This document shows positions 35,801-50,800 of a DNA stretch of 64,000 nucleotides, in pieces. The DNA comes from Cyanoderma ruficeps (lineage: Eukaryota; Chordata; Aves; Passeriformes; Timaliidae). Below the pieces are notes generated by a model. It was not told the origin of the DNA. It worked only from the letters and a program-made list of their open reading frames with translations, and did no database searches. The position numbers and the translations under genes are program-made. Positions within the stretch are counted from its first letter, which is position 1. Each line of letters starts with the position of its first letter. The stretch spans positions 1 to 64,000 of the forward strand of contig VZDJ01000099.1 of NCBI GenBank assembly GCA_008694505.1, written 5' to 3'.

Positions 35801-38800
35801 AAGAAAAACCTGGTCCCCTGCCTCTGCTCAGTGCTTTTACCACTGCTTCCTACTCACCCTGTCCCACCACTCCTGTGGTGAAAGGAAGTGCACTGAGGGA
35901 CACATTTGTTTGACTAAACTCCACATAAAAAGATACCGCAATGAAGGACAGGACACCAGAACAAATGTACAAGCACTTAAAGGGTAACACAGTGGAAAAA
36001 CGAGCTGGCGTGAGTTTTTCAAGCAGATATAGTGACATACCATTCTAGTTCCTTTAGGAGGACAATTGGATTAGTAAAGAAGAGGGGATCTGGGAAGGGC
36101 TGCCACTTAACCTCTTGAAGACCCATAGGCCTAATACTGTGCACCTTCCATATAAACAAACAAGGGAAATACTTTCTTGCCATAATAACCACAAGCAGGG
36201 TGCATCACCAGGTGCACAGAACACTGCACTGAGAACCCAAGTATCCATGGTTGACTGTCAAACAAGACAGACATTGGAAGAGAGGTGCCATGGGGATCAG
36301 TCCTGGGCTTCAGTTAATTACTATGTCTAGCTCTGTCTGCCTGCAACTCCTCTGTACAGACCCAAGGCCTTGCAAAAAGGCGTGGACCACCAGTAAGGGG
36401 CCAACACATTCTCTCCAAGCTTCTTTAACATTCAGCATTTAAATATCCCTAACATATTAGAAATACCAAAACAAGTTATAGATGGTATTGTTTAGGCACA
36501 TTCCACGTGATCAGTTAGTATCTTACTGACAAATGGTTTAAACCAGTCATTTCTTGGTTCAGGGCCAGATTTGGGCACTGAGACTGAAGTTGTTCAGATG
36601 TCAGATCCCACTCAGCAAAGTGACAACATTCCACTTGACTCCATTCTCTTCAAATCCAGGAAAAGATGAAAAGACAAACAAAAACTCCCAAGCATTTGTT
36701 GATTAAGCAGCTCTGGACTATCAGGGTCTCCTCAGACCAGTCTTTATTCCGTGGATACAAATTGAGGTTGTCTTTTAACACAATTGAGGATGTTATTTTA
36801 AAAAAATAAATTGCATTCGTCCTAAACAATAGAGAGCCATGTGTCTCACTCTTGATTCTGTCCAAACACTAGGAGTCCCAGTGCTTCAGGAATGGTTAAC
36901 ACCCTACAGTCCAAAGGTTAGGGGAGGCACCTGTCAGGACTTATTAGAAACCCTGAAGCATATTTGCCCAATGATTTTGCAGAAGTTCATTATTTGATGG
37001 GACCCTATCTGGGAAACTTAAGAGATCAGCCACTTTTGCTTTCAAGAGTCTATGATGCAGTTCTAGAAAAAAACTTCTAGAGAAACTACATGATCAAAAA
37101 GATCATTACAGAGACACAGGAAGAAGTTCCAAACATCGAGGGCTTCACTAAATTTGGGTGTTCCAGCACCTACAGAAGTACAGGAGACAAAAGAGGGTTA
37201 AAATGAAGCCTAAATGACTCAGAAAGGAGGAGTATTATCCCAGAAGCACACATCCAGCACCAGGCTGACACGGACTAAAAACTGCACTGTGGAAGTGTGA
37301 ACTGACAAAACAGGATAAACGACTACTCACAAAGTTAATTTGGGCTGCAGTTCCATATTGAAATAGTCAAGGAAAACTGTGGACAACACGCAGGCCTCTA
37401 CTTCATAAAAAGATCTCCATAACGATGACTAAATTTTGCTGTCACATAGTTATCTGCTTAGATCAGCAACATCTGATACTCCTGATCCCTGCAGTTGTTT
37501 GCTGGGTCAAGCCAAAGACAGTAGATGATTCAAAAGCAAGTTCTTTCTTTGTTTAAACCAGCCCACTTTATAAATTAATTGTGCTTAGTCACATGATCAA
37601 AACCAGACTTTCTGTTGCTGAAGACAATCAGGGTAGTTTTAATTGTTGCATTTCATAGCTTATGCTGCTCTGAAGTCTGAAACATTTAATAGCAGACAAC
37701 ATTTTTTCCAGTCTTGGGAGACCCATAGTCCAACTAAACCACACCCCTGTGAAATAAAAAGCACATAACAAACTATGCTTTCACAAAATTACAACCAAAC
37801 TCAATCTGTATTGCTTTGTCAAATGCTCAGCACTCTACAAAAATGCAGGCAAAAATGAGCCTGCATCCCCTGCTTAATTTGGTGCTTTTTCTTCCATGTA
37901 ACACCCACTTAACAGTCTTTATTATTATAGTGAAAATATTACATGTCTCTGAGTCTCAATACTGGGGACACTCTTCACGTTTTTGTATTTGCTTTAGCAC
38001 TCCTTGGGACTTTTGCTTGACTTTGTGTAAATGAAGTTGAGGTTACATGAGAATACTTCCTCTTGGTCAAGGACAGACAGAATGTCAATATAAAATTACC
38101 CTCTAATCCCAGGAAAGGAAGTATCTGCCAGTTTTGCACTGAGCCAACTGTTGGGACACTCGGGTATGGACAAAAACAAGCAAATTAGGACTCATGTGAG
38201 CTCATAAGGAAAGTATTTTGCCTGAGGCGTGTTTACCTCTTAAATGTGGCTAACAGGCTCTTTTAAAAATACTGCTCAGACTCTGCAAGAGAGGCAGCAA
38301 GATTTATGCAGCAACAATGATTTCACTTTTCCGGATATGCAAATCTCTCTCTCCTGTTAAAACATACATTCTAACATATAGCTCATCCATAACCACTCAC
38401 AAACACATCTAATAGAGAAGTATAGAAAACTAGAGATCAGCAGCCTCTTCTCTCTCTTGCACATGTTTGTTTTCTAAAACTCTTACATATCTTTTAATTT
38501 AGTTTCAAGTGCAGGGATAGTACAGCTTTGCTAGAAATGACTAAGAACGTCTGGAGGAATCAAATTTATTTCAAAATTAAGTTGTCATAAAATGTCTCTG
38601 CTCTTAAATGTACTGTTTTGGTTTTGAATAAATTCTAGTTCTACAATTACAATCCATATGGTTAGATTTGGCAGTTTTACACCAAACATTGAAAACTATG
38701 TCAGCCCAATTTAGAGAAAAATACATGTGTGCCACCAAATAAAGGATTCTCTATTGTTAACAGTACAGCAAGTAAAAAAGTAATAAGCACAGGTAAAAAG

Positions 38801-41800
38801 TCCACATTGCATCTATTTTAAGGAAAACCTGTTATGACCAACGTAGTGTAATCATTCCAAGCCAACAGGGTGATTTGAGGTGGGGAGGGGAGGGGGAGGT
38901 TGTTTTAAGACTCAAATACGCAGTAGCTCAAGCTCTGCTAGCCAAGTCAGCCCCATCTTTCTGAACTGGACAAAGACTATCACTATAAACATAGATTACA
39001 CATTTTCACCTTCCCTCCAAAACACAGGACATAATGTTGCTTACCTATTTGGTCTTCAGGAATCAGTGATTCGATTGGGGGATCAAGTTCAGAGCTTTGA
39101 GACAAATAGTTCTTGACTTGGGTCATGAACTGACGAATTGTTTGCAGCATATCAGTGCTCGAAACATGGCACTCCTTGTTTTCTTGGAGAAAGCTGACAT
39201 AGTCCTGTACTAAACATCCAAAATAGGTGCGTTTGTCCCGGGACATCTCTGCAATTTTCTTAATCATCCTCTTTTCGGGGGTCATGAAGGAACTGAAAAC
39301 TCCGCTGACTTTCCGTAACTGAGATTTCACAATCTTGGGGAGAACAAATGAACTGCTTCTTTTCTTCTTGGGCTTCAAAGGGGGTGGCATGCTCTCCTGG
39401 TCACTTTCCCCCTCAAAGTCCTCCAGGCTGCTGTTGGTGTCCCCCTCATAGCCAAAGAGCGGCATGCTCCGATCAAAGTCCAGCGAGTCAGAAGAGGAGG
39501 TAGAAATGCTCATGTCGCTCAGTCTCTGCCGGCCTCCATTCCACGGGATGTGTGACTCAGAGATGGCAGTCAGCGTCTTTTTGGGAGCTACTGGAGCCAG
39601 CTCGGGCAGGGTATCACCTGGAACAGCGGCTGCCTCGGGCATGCGCACGGAGCCAGGGCCGACTGCTGCCACACTCCTGGAGGCACTGTCCGCCTCAGAG
39701 CACCCAGCCTGCTTTTTCAGCCGAGGAGGCGGAATCGGGATGGGCTTGTTCTGCAGCAAATCCAAGCCTCTCTCCTTCTTATGGTTGACTGTTTCTGGCA
39801 TGCTCGCCTGCTTTATAGTCCTGGAAATCTGTGGGCTTGTAAGGGTGCTATTAATAGCAGGAGGTGGTGGCCGGGGTGGGGGGGAGCGAGGCCTCATTGT
39901 GCCATTCACGTCTGGAGTTCGCAGGCTCTGCCTTTTCAGACTTCCACCAACATCCTGGCTGTGCACTTTTAAGAACAGGGGATTAATGAAACACAGCGCT
40001 CCGTTGGTCTGGCTGCACTCCAGCTCTGAAGGCGTTCTGGTTCGTATAGAATGCACTCCATTTATAAGGCAGAGCTGGCCTGAGTCTTTGCAAGCACTGT
40101 CCAAAGGCACAGGCCTACAGGGAGGTGAAGGATCTGGGAGTTTGCTGTTAGCCAGGGAGCTCCAAAAGTCTGAAAATCATCATTGCATTAACGTAAGAAT
40201 GCAAAACAGCATGCAGATGGCTTTCAAAACATTCAGCTCAACACCACCAGTTTAAAGTATCAAGAAATTTAGGCAAGATTTTATTAATTCAAAGGGGAAA
40301 AATAATCTGAGTGAACCTCTTAAAACACCACCAGATGGAACTGCTTGCTACATTACTGGGCCTGCTCTTACTCATTTAATAAACACCATGACCAATGCGT
40401 AGCTTCCCATCAGCCCAATTAAAATTAAACTGAGAATCAAAGAAAGGAATAGAGACCGTAACAGAATACTTTTTACCAGCTTGAGACTGACATAAACACA
40501 AACTGCTCCCTAGCATCTCACTCAGGAGAAATAAAGCAAGATTCTCAGATGCTATTAATAAGCTCGCTTTATTAAAGACAATAGTTAGGCTGATTTACAC
40601 CAGCTGATAAAGGCCACTTAGGGAAACTCTACAAGTATCTTGGTTCGGTTTCTTTCCATAGTGAACGCATGAAACTATACAGGAAAAGGCAGCTCATATT
40701 TTACTGTGCTGTATGCAGACATCACCTTTAGCTATGCAGACCAAGCATTCAAGTATCTAATAAGGGCACCAGCCTGGTATCCTGCCTTTGCTGTGGGGAC
40801 AGCTTGGCTTAAAACAGAAATGCAGTAACACATAGAAACCCAGTGTGCAGTCCCACACCAGCAGCACGGAAAACCTATGCTACACCAGCAAGTTGCAGCT
40901 GCAGCCTCTGCACCTATCCCCGCAAAGTGTCAGCATATTTGTGCAACCAAGTCACTGCTAAAGAGCATCAGTTCCTGAAGGTATAAAGATTGAAACCAGA
41001 TGTGCCCTTGAGGGCAGCAATCATGCTGAAATAAGGGCAGAATACCAGAGGAGAGAGATTTAGCTAAAATTGCCAATCTTGACATGGTCCTTTTCCCATA
41101 GTATGTCAAGATGGCTCACTGGAGTAAACTGAACAATGATACCTGGGCCCAAGTGCATGAATGTCAAGCATCCACAACAGGTCCATGCCCAACAGCCATG
41201 TCCTGCCTGTGGGACATGAAGACAGGAAACAGCCCGTGGTGACAGGGCACAGCCAGAGAATGTCTACAGGCACAGGCATGTTTTCCTACATAGTCATGCC
41301 ATGTTGCTGGTGTTCCCAGCTTCATGACTTCACATCCTGCCTGCAGATCTCTCAGTGCCTGTGCCTGGCACATGGCTGCTTGCAAACGCACGTGATGTAA
41401 GCACTGCTGCACAGGAAACACAAGGGAAACAGAGAGAGAAAACCGTATGTTCAGCACATGAAACCTTACAGGTTGGCAGCAGCCTTGAAATCTTGACCAA
41501 AAGTTCCTCCTGATGTGGTTTTCTGGGCTGCATGCTGTTGACTTGCGTTGTGCAACTCTCCCTCTGAGCCTACTGCACAAGAGAGTTCTGACAGGGGATA
41601 CAGCCCTGTGATCACATACCACAGGATTTTGTGCCTACATGTTCCTCAAAGAAAACTCACACTTAACAGAAGATTTGTTGGGAGTTTTTGGGGCCTCTCT
41701 TGAGTCCACAGCACTGAAAGGCTGACTTTCTGGTGTGCTCTTCTGCACATGGACATCTAAACCTCCATCAAAATCTCAACTTTGTTGCCTGCTTTTAGCT

Positions 41801-44800
41801 AATGGAAACTGTGATCTTAATCTGGTGTATATCAGGTAATTGATCCCAAATACAGCAACCACACAGACACTGATCCATTGATCTCCTCCTCAGCTTTCAA
41901 ATGTAGTAGCTAAAGAAAAACCATGCACAATGTAGAGACTGTTCAAGAGCAAGACTAATTCTGCAGCAAGTAGGCCAGAGTATTTTGGGGTACTGATGAC
42001 AAAGTGTGGTTAGCCTGGAGAGCTTGATCAACATTACCATTATTATCCCCTCTGAAGAGACTGACCTCATGTTACTTTAAGGCTTCCATGTGTCACTAGG
42101 AGACTGTGTTCATTACACTGTATCCCAGTCAGACATCCCACTTTCTTTTTGCCATCTAAACATTGACCTCAATAGTACCATATTTTCCTTTACTCCCACG
42201 ATAATCCATAGTTTCACCTGATTACCTAAATTTGCAGCCAAGCAATGAAGAAGTAATTTCTCTCCTCTCTGAAACAAACCCTTTAATTGCATTGCTACTG
42301 CAGCAAATGAAAATGCAAAGCACTGCAATACATCCCTGGGGATGGCTGTACTTCAAAGTCCCACCAGACAGTTCAAGAGATCCTCATGGTAACACTGATT
42401 TAGAGAGGATCCTTTCCAAAATCAAAAATGATTAAAAAATCTACTGCAACAAAGACTGCTGACAGTCAACCTTCCCTTCCTGGAAAAGGAAATGAGGCCA
42501 CTCAGCACTTTGCTCAATGTGGAGTTACTCAATGATTTATCTGGGTGGTGCCCAAGTTTCAAATCCCACCAGGCTTTGCATCCATCTCCTCTGAGCTCAA
42601 GGTATGTTTCACAATGAGCTGGTGTGTGGCTGAAGCAGCCAAGCCATGCAAAGACATGTCCTTGCATTGTCTTTAGGTATTTTAAAAATTTCACCTAACC
42701 CCTGCCCATGGATACATTCTACACAATCCTATATACACACTCCTCATTTTCTAAATCTGCCACTTCATTGAGGCACTGATCTCAAAATTCACCATTTTAA
42801 ATTTGCATGTCAATCAGAACAGAAGTTTTACTAAGAGGGGACCTCAGTTCCAACACTCTCCTCACAATAAATTATAAAGCCAGTGGCTGCTATGTGAGCA
42901 TGCAGATGTTAGGTCTTGGAGCAGAAGCCACATCAATCTCTGTGTGGGGACTGTGAGATGTGCTTTGCCCAAGGGCTGCCCAGAGAGGGGAGAAAAGAAG
43001 GAAGAAAGAAACCGCACTATCAAAAATATCACAGAAGGCACAGAAGGAAGGAAGCACACCACTCCTTGGCCAGAAAGAGGTCTGGTTTTCCCAAACAAGA
43101 GAAACTGCTTTTCTAAATGAAATTTGTATAATCGCTAACCAATACAAACTATTTACTGATACAGCCTGTTTTGTCAGTGTTACAGGAGTGCTACAGGGAA
43201 GGACATCCACGTAGAGAACTACTTACTCAGTCCAAGGTGAGCAATCCCTTCAAGTTCAGCTTCTGTCTTTGCTGCAGCAATTGCATGAGGCAACTTCAGT
43301 GTGAATGGAAGGACATCCCTGTTTCCAAAGAGAAAAACCATTATGGTTATCAGTAACATCCATAGTTTTAAAAGTTTTTTTTAAAAACACTGGCAGTGGC
43401 TGATCTCCGATTATTTTCTTCTTGGGCTGTGGCAGGTAGCAAGATCCTTAAACACACTGCGCAGTTAAATATTACATTACCAACCCCATGACTCCTTTAC
43501 ATTGCAGAGCGGTGTGAGGGGCAAATGACAGTCAAGTGCCCAGGATGCTCCCTAGGATGATTTCCACAGAGCCATCCAGTATTTTCTGCCTTTCCAACAG
43601 AAGCTTTTACACTTGGTCTTCTACAAGCAGATCAGTGAAATGTAAACTTGTTACCTGCCCTTAATACTTAAATAAATCTTCTTATTTTCTGAATACACTG
43701 TTGACTGCTATTCCAGTTTTTAGAATAAAAATTTTACTCTAACTAAATGTTGCTAAAAAGCCAAATCTGTAGTAGAAGCACCCACAGAATTAAGACTAAA
43801 TTAGAATCCTATACAACTGGTGCCAGTGTGAATTTTCGTTTTAAGGTTGTGAACAAGCCAACCATCTGCTATAGCACAGACAGGCAGTGGGTCTTTATTA
43901 CATAAATATTCTCTTTGTTGTGTGTTAGCTTCTTGAAAAAACAGGATCTCAGAATTCCACTCACACTCGAGCCAAGCATACGCACAAGACTGATACACTA
44001 GCTAAAAAGCATTTGAAAGGCACTTTACAAGGTACCACAGAAAATCCAGAGTCCAGATCATCATCATGGTCTCAATTCAAAGACAAGTAAACCCTCATAA
44101 AAACTGGTTGGGTACCTCCTGCAAGAAATTCCCTCTGGTTTTAGAAAATCCTCCTGGATTTCCTGTGATGTACCAAATGGTATTGTCTCTTTTTCACAAT
44201 AGCTACCCACCTGCCTCTTTTAGTCTATACAAAGCAACTTTGAACCTTCAGTGAAAGAAAAAGGATACACTAATGCCAAGAAATCTCTGTTTGCTGCATG
44301 ATCCTGTAGGAACTTAGATTTTACCGGAGCCTGGCAAGTGGGCATGACTGAAAGGGTGACAAGATAAGGAATATCTCCTCATTAAACTACTTTAAAATGC
44401 ATTTTCAGGTCATTTCTCACCTGAGTGCTAACCAATTACCCATGTGGTATCAACGCTGCCTTTATTACATGCATCTACAGCTCAGGTAAACAGAGGCTGT
44501 ATCAAAGAGGTCTAAGATGCTCCTCCACCACAAACAAAACCAGCAAGCACAGCAGCCCAAGAGCATCCCATGCCAGAAATCATCACATGGTCAGCATGAA
44601 CTGGCAGCCTTGATGCAGTAAAAGGACCGAGACCATCACAGCTGCCTCTCACTGCTTCCTTCAGAAAATGTGCACCTGTGCAGTTTGGTTGTGTCCTGTC
44701 TGTGCATACATACAAGGCTCAAGCATCAGTCTGGAAATTTTCACCAGTAAACTGAAGTCAAATTGAAAACAAAAGATAAAAAAACCACCTACTTTTTTCT

Positions 44801-47800
44801 GCCTTCTACCTGGAAAACAAGTTTGGCAACCATAAACTTCAAAGCTGACAAGGCTGGTTTTGTTGTTCACCATTTAAACTGACATTTCCCAGTTGTCATA
44901 TTTACATATCTAACATTTTTCCATTATGGTCCAAAAATTCTTCTCATCAGCAACTCCAAGAAATGGACTTTGAAGCTAGTTTGTGATGGTTTTTAAATGA
45001 GCTACGGAGCACATACAAAAGCATCACAAGGTATCAGCTAAAGTAAAGTTCAGCTTAGCACCACCTCACAGTTGGGTGGGTAAAATCACAGCAGCCTCCC
45101 AACTATCAGTATGAAGTAAGACAGAGAGACTTGCTTCCAAGACTCACCTCTGATTTCTACCATTACCTTCTAAGGCTACCCAGAAATATTTGCAGATTGG
45201 CAACAAAAATATTGTCCTGAACCAAGCCCTCAAACTCTTTTTCTCGAGACAGTCCAGCAGATGTGACTTGGAACATAGCACCATCTTACCTGCTAATACA
45301 GTAGAAAGCAATGAGTCTGAACAAATCAGCAAAACTTATTCCAGACCCCTCCAAGGAAAATGCTGTGAAGAAAGTTACAAGAAAGAATCACACATTAATC
45401 CACTGTTTCTCAAAACAGTTGAATAAAACACATCTTAGATTTCAGCATGAAGCTAATACATTTTCACCAAGCTACTATTTGGTTAGGAGAAAACAGCTCT
45501 ATAGAGGAGTACATATCCCTGCTGAAGGCATTTTCAAGAATATATTGATAATCTTGGTAGCTAGTTTGCTTTTGTATTCCAACCATATGGTGTAATTCCT
45601 GTCAAACAGATGAAGTGTGATGAGGCCTGCACAATGTTTTGCTAACAGACAACAAATCCATAACTGAGGCTTTGTTTGCCCAGTGTACTAATATACCTAA
45701 TTTTAAATCTCTTATTTCCTCCTCTTGAATTCTATTCTACTCGTCTCTGCCCTAGGTGTGTATAACCTAAAGGAATAAAATTTCATTCACTCCAAGAAAA
45801 CCTTTTAACCTGAAAACCCTTAAAAAACTCTGACAGCTGTTGCATGCCATTGCCTTGCACAAGGGGAGAGGAAGACACAAGCAGTGCCTTTCATTTTTCC
45901 CCACTTGATACCATTGTTTCTTATTGACACAAATACTGGTTCTCAGTAATAATGACGATTATCTCAGGCTCCCTCTGATGTCAGTAGCAAATCTCACCCA
46001 ATGACTATACAGATCAAGCAGAAGCAGTTCCTAGAATGAAATGATCCAGATCTTTTGCCTCTGGTCTAAAACCTCAGCTGGGACAAATGGCTAAAACCAT
46101 CAGTAAATACCTCCTCTCTGTGGAAGAATTTTGTTCATAAAAGACAGTGTATTTTCTAGATGGGAATTTTTTAGTATAACAAGCCTATAAACACAGCCTT
46201 AGACCACACTTGGATCAACTGTTGCTGACAACTGTCTCTTCTCTTTTCCTCACCTTACTTGTAACTAGAACTAAAACCAGACACATAGAATTAACATTAA
46301 CTTTTTGTTCCTGGGTGCAGAGGAGGGAGAGATAAAAAAGGAAAAACTCAATTAAAACTATGTCAGTTTACAAATAGAAATAGAAGTTAACGATAGTCTC
46401 TCTGTTTCAGGGATGTTTAACTGAAACAGTTGCTAATTTTCTCCAGTTTTCTCTTTCTTGTTAAAAACTAAGTATTTGCTCCAACTTGCAGTTTCAGCAC
46501 CACATACACTCACCAGCTGCAGCTTCCTTTTTTCATTCCTAAATCTCAAACCTATTTTTCACACCCTCCCTTCTAAAGACATGAGGGCATTATTGGTTCA
46601 AGACAATCTGTAGCACTAACATTTGCTCCTTTCTACTAAAAAAAGAAAGAACAAATATAGTTTGAATTAAAAAGAGAAATCATTGATTTTGCAACAGAAA
46701 CAGTTCTAACAGGCTAAAATCCATTTAGCTATTACAAAAAAAAAATCAAAACAAAACAAACCCAAAAAACCAAAAACAAACCACAACCAAAAAAACCCCA
46801 ACAACAAAACCCACCACCAACAAAAACAAAGCCAACAACCCATCCCACATCTAAATTGCAGACAGAGAGACCTCATGACAAAGTTGCATCCAAGAACAGT
46901 CCCCTGAGTACAAGGAAATGCAAGGACATTTCATTGAAAGCAGACAGGATTACAGACTGTGTTTCTACAAAAGACGTCTAAGTTTCTAAGAGGATAACTA
47001 TCCATAAAAATAAATTAATCCTGGATTCAGCAAGGTGTACAATGGAAACATTCCATCTGCAGCAGGCTTAAGTGTTTCTATCTATCTGCCCAACTCGTGG
47101 CACAATATGCCTAACCCACTCCCAGAGCAGCACAGGCAGCCCATGACATTATTTGCACAACTTTGGGTATCCTCTGCCGTGAGTTTCAGCAGTACAAATG
47201 CTCCTGCAACCTACAGGGAAAAAAGTACCTAAGTAACAGCTGAAAAGTACATAACTCAAAACTTACTGTATGTACTTTCTTTTATGGCAAATTCTTTCAG
47301 GCAGGACCCACAGTCACTAGACAGACGCAGAGAGATGACTTTCTTCTGCAGCCTTCCAGATTTCCTAACCAGAAATATCTGTTGTGGAGAAGGCAAAAGG
47401 ACATGGTTTTAGCTTTATCACAGATGGCAAAATAAATACAGATCATATATAAAAAGGGACCAGAACAACCTCATGATGTCTAAAACACACAGTAATTTCA
47501 CTTGGTCATTTACATGCACTAAAACATACTGTATTTTCTTGGTCATTATTGTATAGGGTCAAACACTTGGGTGTAAAATGGCAGCACAACATTTGGGAAA
47601 AGCACGTCCTCAACAAAATTGAGATTCTTCTTACCCCAGGAGGCTGTGTCTTTAAAATTTCCATGGCTTCAGCATCATTCAGACCAAGCTGAAGCCATAC
47701 AGGGTGAGTATGGAGAAGCTTATCCAATATGCTTAGCTTGTTGGATAGGCTGTCATATCCAGAGTCCCGGGGGCACCCTTTAACATCATTTTTCTCTGGA

Positions 47801-50800
47801 GGGACATTATCCATGTCCTTTATTAGACTGTGGAAAATTCAGAAAAAAAATTAGACATGCCAACCTCCTATGAACAATCACTCAGGTCAGCGAATAGAAT
47901 TATCACAAAGCTCATGGCACTGCTGACACTCTGGGCTAGCACTTCTCCTACTGAGTATTCTTACATTTAGCATATACAAAAATTCTCTTTAAAGATTCTC
48001 AATTCAAAGCCAACTTGAAGATAAGCCTTAGCATTCTTCTGTGAGGTTGTAGAAATTCAGCCATCACTTCAGGTACAATTGTATGCGCAGATGTGATTGA
48101 CCGAACATTTCACTTGCCTCTTTCGGTGTGCTAATATACAAAAAAACTTCTCTTCAAGGATATTTATGCAATTCAGACACTTTAATTCCCATATCGATTG
48201 TAAATGCTGAAACCCACAGAAATCTTGCTTTCTCCTCCGCGCCAGAAAAATCTGTTCAATACTCTGTCAATGGAGCAACCCACTTCCTACTGGTGATCAG
48301 ACACAGGAACTTTGTCTGCTTGGAGGGATTCTTTTCACAACACAAGTTCACAAACCAGCGTCACCTCACCTTATGCCCAGACTACTGTCTCTGCTCCAGC
48401 AGCACTGTTGCCTTCACATCTGCATATTCATCTTTGCACCCCTCTGCTAACAGGTCAGAGTGGGATGAGGTGAGAAAGAGATGAGAAACCCAAGAAAGAA
48501 ACAAGGAAAAAAAGTTAAATCCGTAAATAACCCTCCCTAAGGCATGGCTTCCTTAAAAGTATGTCATAAGTGGCAGCCATTTCTTATCGTACTCCTCCTA
48601 AGTTCTGTAAACATTTATATTTTTTTCCATTTTGCCATGAAAGGTCCTTATCTCACATTTTAATACTACATTTCCCAGGATCAGAAACAATGAAGGAATT
48701 GTATATTTATGCCCAAATTCCTTTGGCTGTGGATTGACTGCTATGTGAGAAATAAAGGGTAAGCTATGTGTGAACATGGCAAAGTAATGTAAGGTTAAAA
48801 TTTATTTGGGGCAGGGTATATAAAATTACTGCTACATTCAGTAATGAAGTACAATTCTTGGAAGCTACAGATGCTTGTTATTAAAAATCCAAATTAACAG
48901 AATACTTTGAGAACTCCTTTTGTTATGCAAAGCTTCACCATCATCCATATAATACAGAACACCTAGTACAAGTGCATGTGTGTTGCTGGCTCAAATTCCT
49001 AATTTTTGAGCTAGAAGTACATCCTATGATTCTCCCCATCCTAGAAATCACAATGGAGCAGTTACTCTGGTAAAAGCTTTCTGATGACAAAATTTAAGAT
49101 CAGACAAAAAGCACCCTTCAAGCTCAAGTGACTCCCTGAGATGTTGGGCAAAGGATGTGTTCCTCTTACAGTCCTTTTCTGTGGCAGGAGAGGCCCTGGG
49201 CAGCAGAGGGCAACACAGCTTCACCTCCCCACTGCACACTGTACAGTTGTTCTGAATTTCATGTTTTGAACAGGCCCTAAGCATCACTAACAGCATTTAC
49301 CATCTTCACTATGCCAGCTACTGTACCCTCAACAAGTGGGTACAGAGTTCACAAGCACAGGAGCACTGAATACATAAAAAACAAACAAAAAGCCTCTCCG
49401 CCCCCTGCAAAAAAAATGACATCAAAGAAAACAAGCCAAAAGAATTTAAAACCCACCAAGTAAACAACAGAAAAAACAAAATGACCAAACTGCTTTCTTC
49501 TAATTTTGTTCAGCAACTTGCAGCATCTCTTGAGAGGGGAAGAAAGGAAAGTAAATGAGGAAAAGAACTTTCAGTGTGTGACCAGATAAGAACAGGCAAA
49601 ATCATTTGACTTTTCATTGCCTGGATCAATTACCACTACCAGCATTTGTACTCTTTCTGTTTGCGATGCTTTTCAGATTTCCAAGGCATCTCAAATGCAG
49701 ATGATTCTCCCCCCACCCACAAGCACCAGAAACTTTTACTAACTACCAGTTAGTAAAGTTAGTCAGTAAACCCTTGAAGGCTGCCCCTTCAAGGGGCACA
49801 AAATAGACAGAAATGCATTGGGTGCAGGAGGGAAGTATTTTTTACATTGGTCATGACCAAGTCTGAAACTACCTCAGTAGGAACACTGGGTTCCCTTTTC
49901 AACCAGTCCCAGCAGAGCCTAGTGTCGCACTGGATGATTTTCCAAAAAGTCAGATCATGAACCACAGAAGTGTTTTCCTGAGCTACACGTCCAGTAAATA
50001 TTGCTCAGAAATTTCCCACTCTCCCTCAGTGCCAGTCAGCTGGATTACAAACCAAAGGGAGCTGTTGCAAAGTGCAAGTTATACACCAATGCTGGCTGCA
50101 AGCTTAGACAGATAGAAATAATTTCCACTCCCCTTCGCCAGGAGGTGAAAACCAAATATGCTGCAGGGGGAATGTGTCCAAGAGGGAAAAGTTTTTTGCC
50201 TACTAAAGACAGCTACCTCACATTCAAAAGAAGGTGTGCAACTGGTATGAGCTACATGCCTGGCACTGCTTGCTGCCACAAAACCACCTAAAGCTAGCAA
50301 GAGCTGGCACAAGCACATAGGGTCACGATATTCCTCTTTGGTATGACTGGCTTTGTATTGCCCCACACCCCCTGGACCACCATAAATCAGCAGACTAATT
50401 TGAATGGGGAGCTATCAGGTTTGTGGCACCTCCAAGTAATTATGTGTGCAATTCCTCCCACATGCTGAGATCCAAGGAGGAAACTGACCTACATACAAGG
50501 GCACCTCCTTGCTGCAGCTGCTTCTGCTCCCTCATGAAATAAGCCAAAGATTATGAATATCTGATCATGACCAGAATTTCTGCCATTCCTAAACACTAAT
50601 GGTTCAAACAACACCAATACAACTCAGCTAAATCAGCACTAGAATCCTATTGTAACCTGTGGTCAGGTAAACAGGAATAGGAAACACTTCAAAAAAAAAT
50701 TCCTATTCCCAAATAATAAAGAAGGAGGCAGAGAGAAAGATCTAACTTGGTGAACTCTGGAAAAAGCACACCTTGGAAAAACCACACCTGGTAAACCACA

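Larger units (their letters stand above)
31672..39044 (-). other. RIN2 intron between coding exons 7 and 8 (7.4 kb)
   Basis: Holds a CA microsatellite ending in an N at 32882, an A/C-rich tract at about 34153-34227 and a poly-A run at about 34862-34876. Otherwise unique AT-rich sequence. Confidence 0.7.

Noticed and set aside
39464..40255. 263-codon plus-strand open frame
   Set aside because: It is the antisense shadow of RIN2 coding exon 7.
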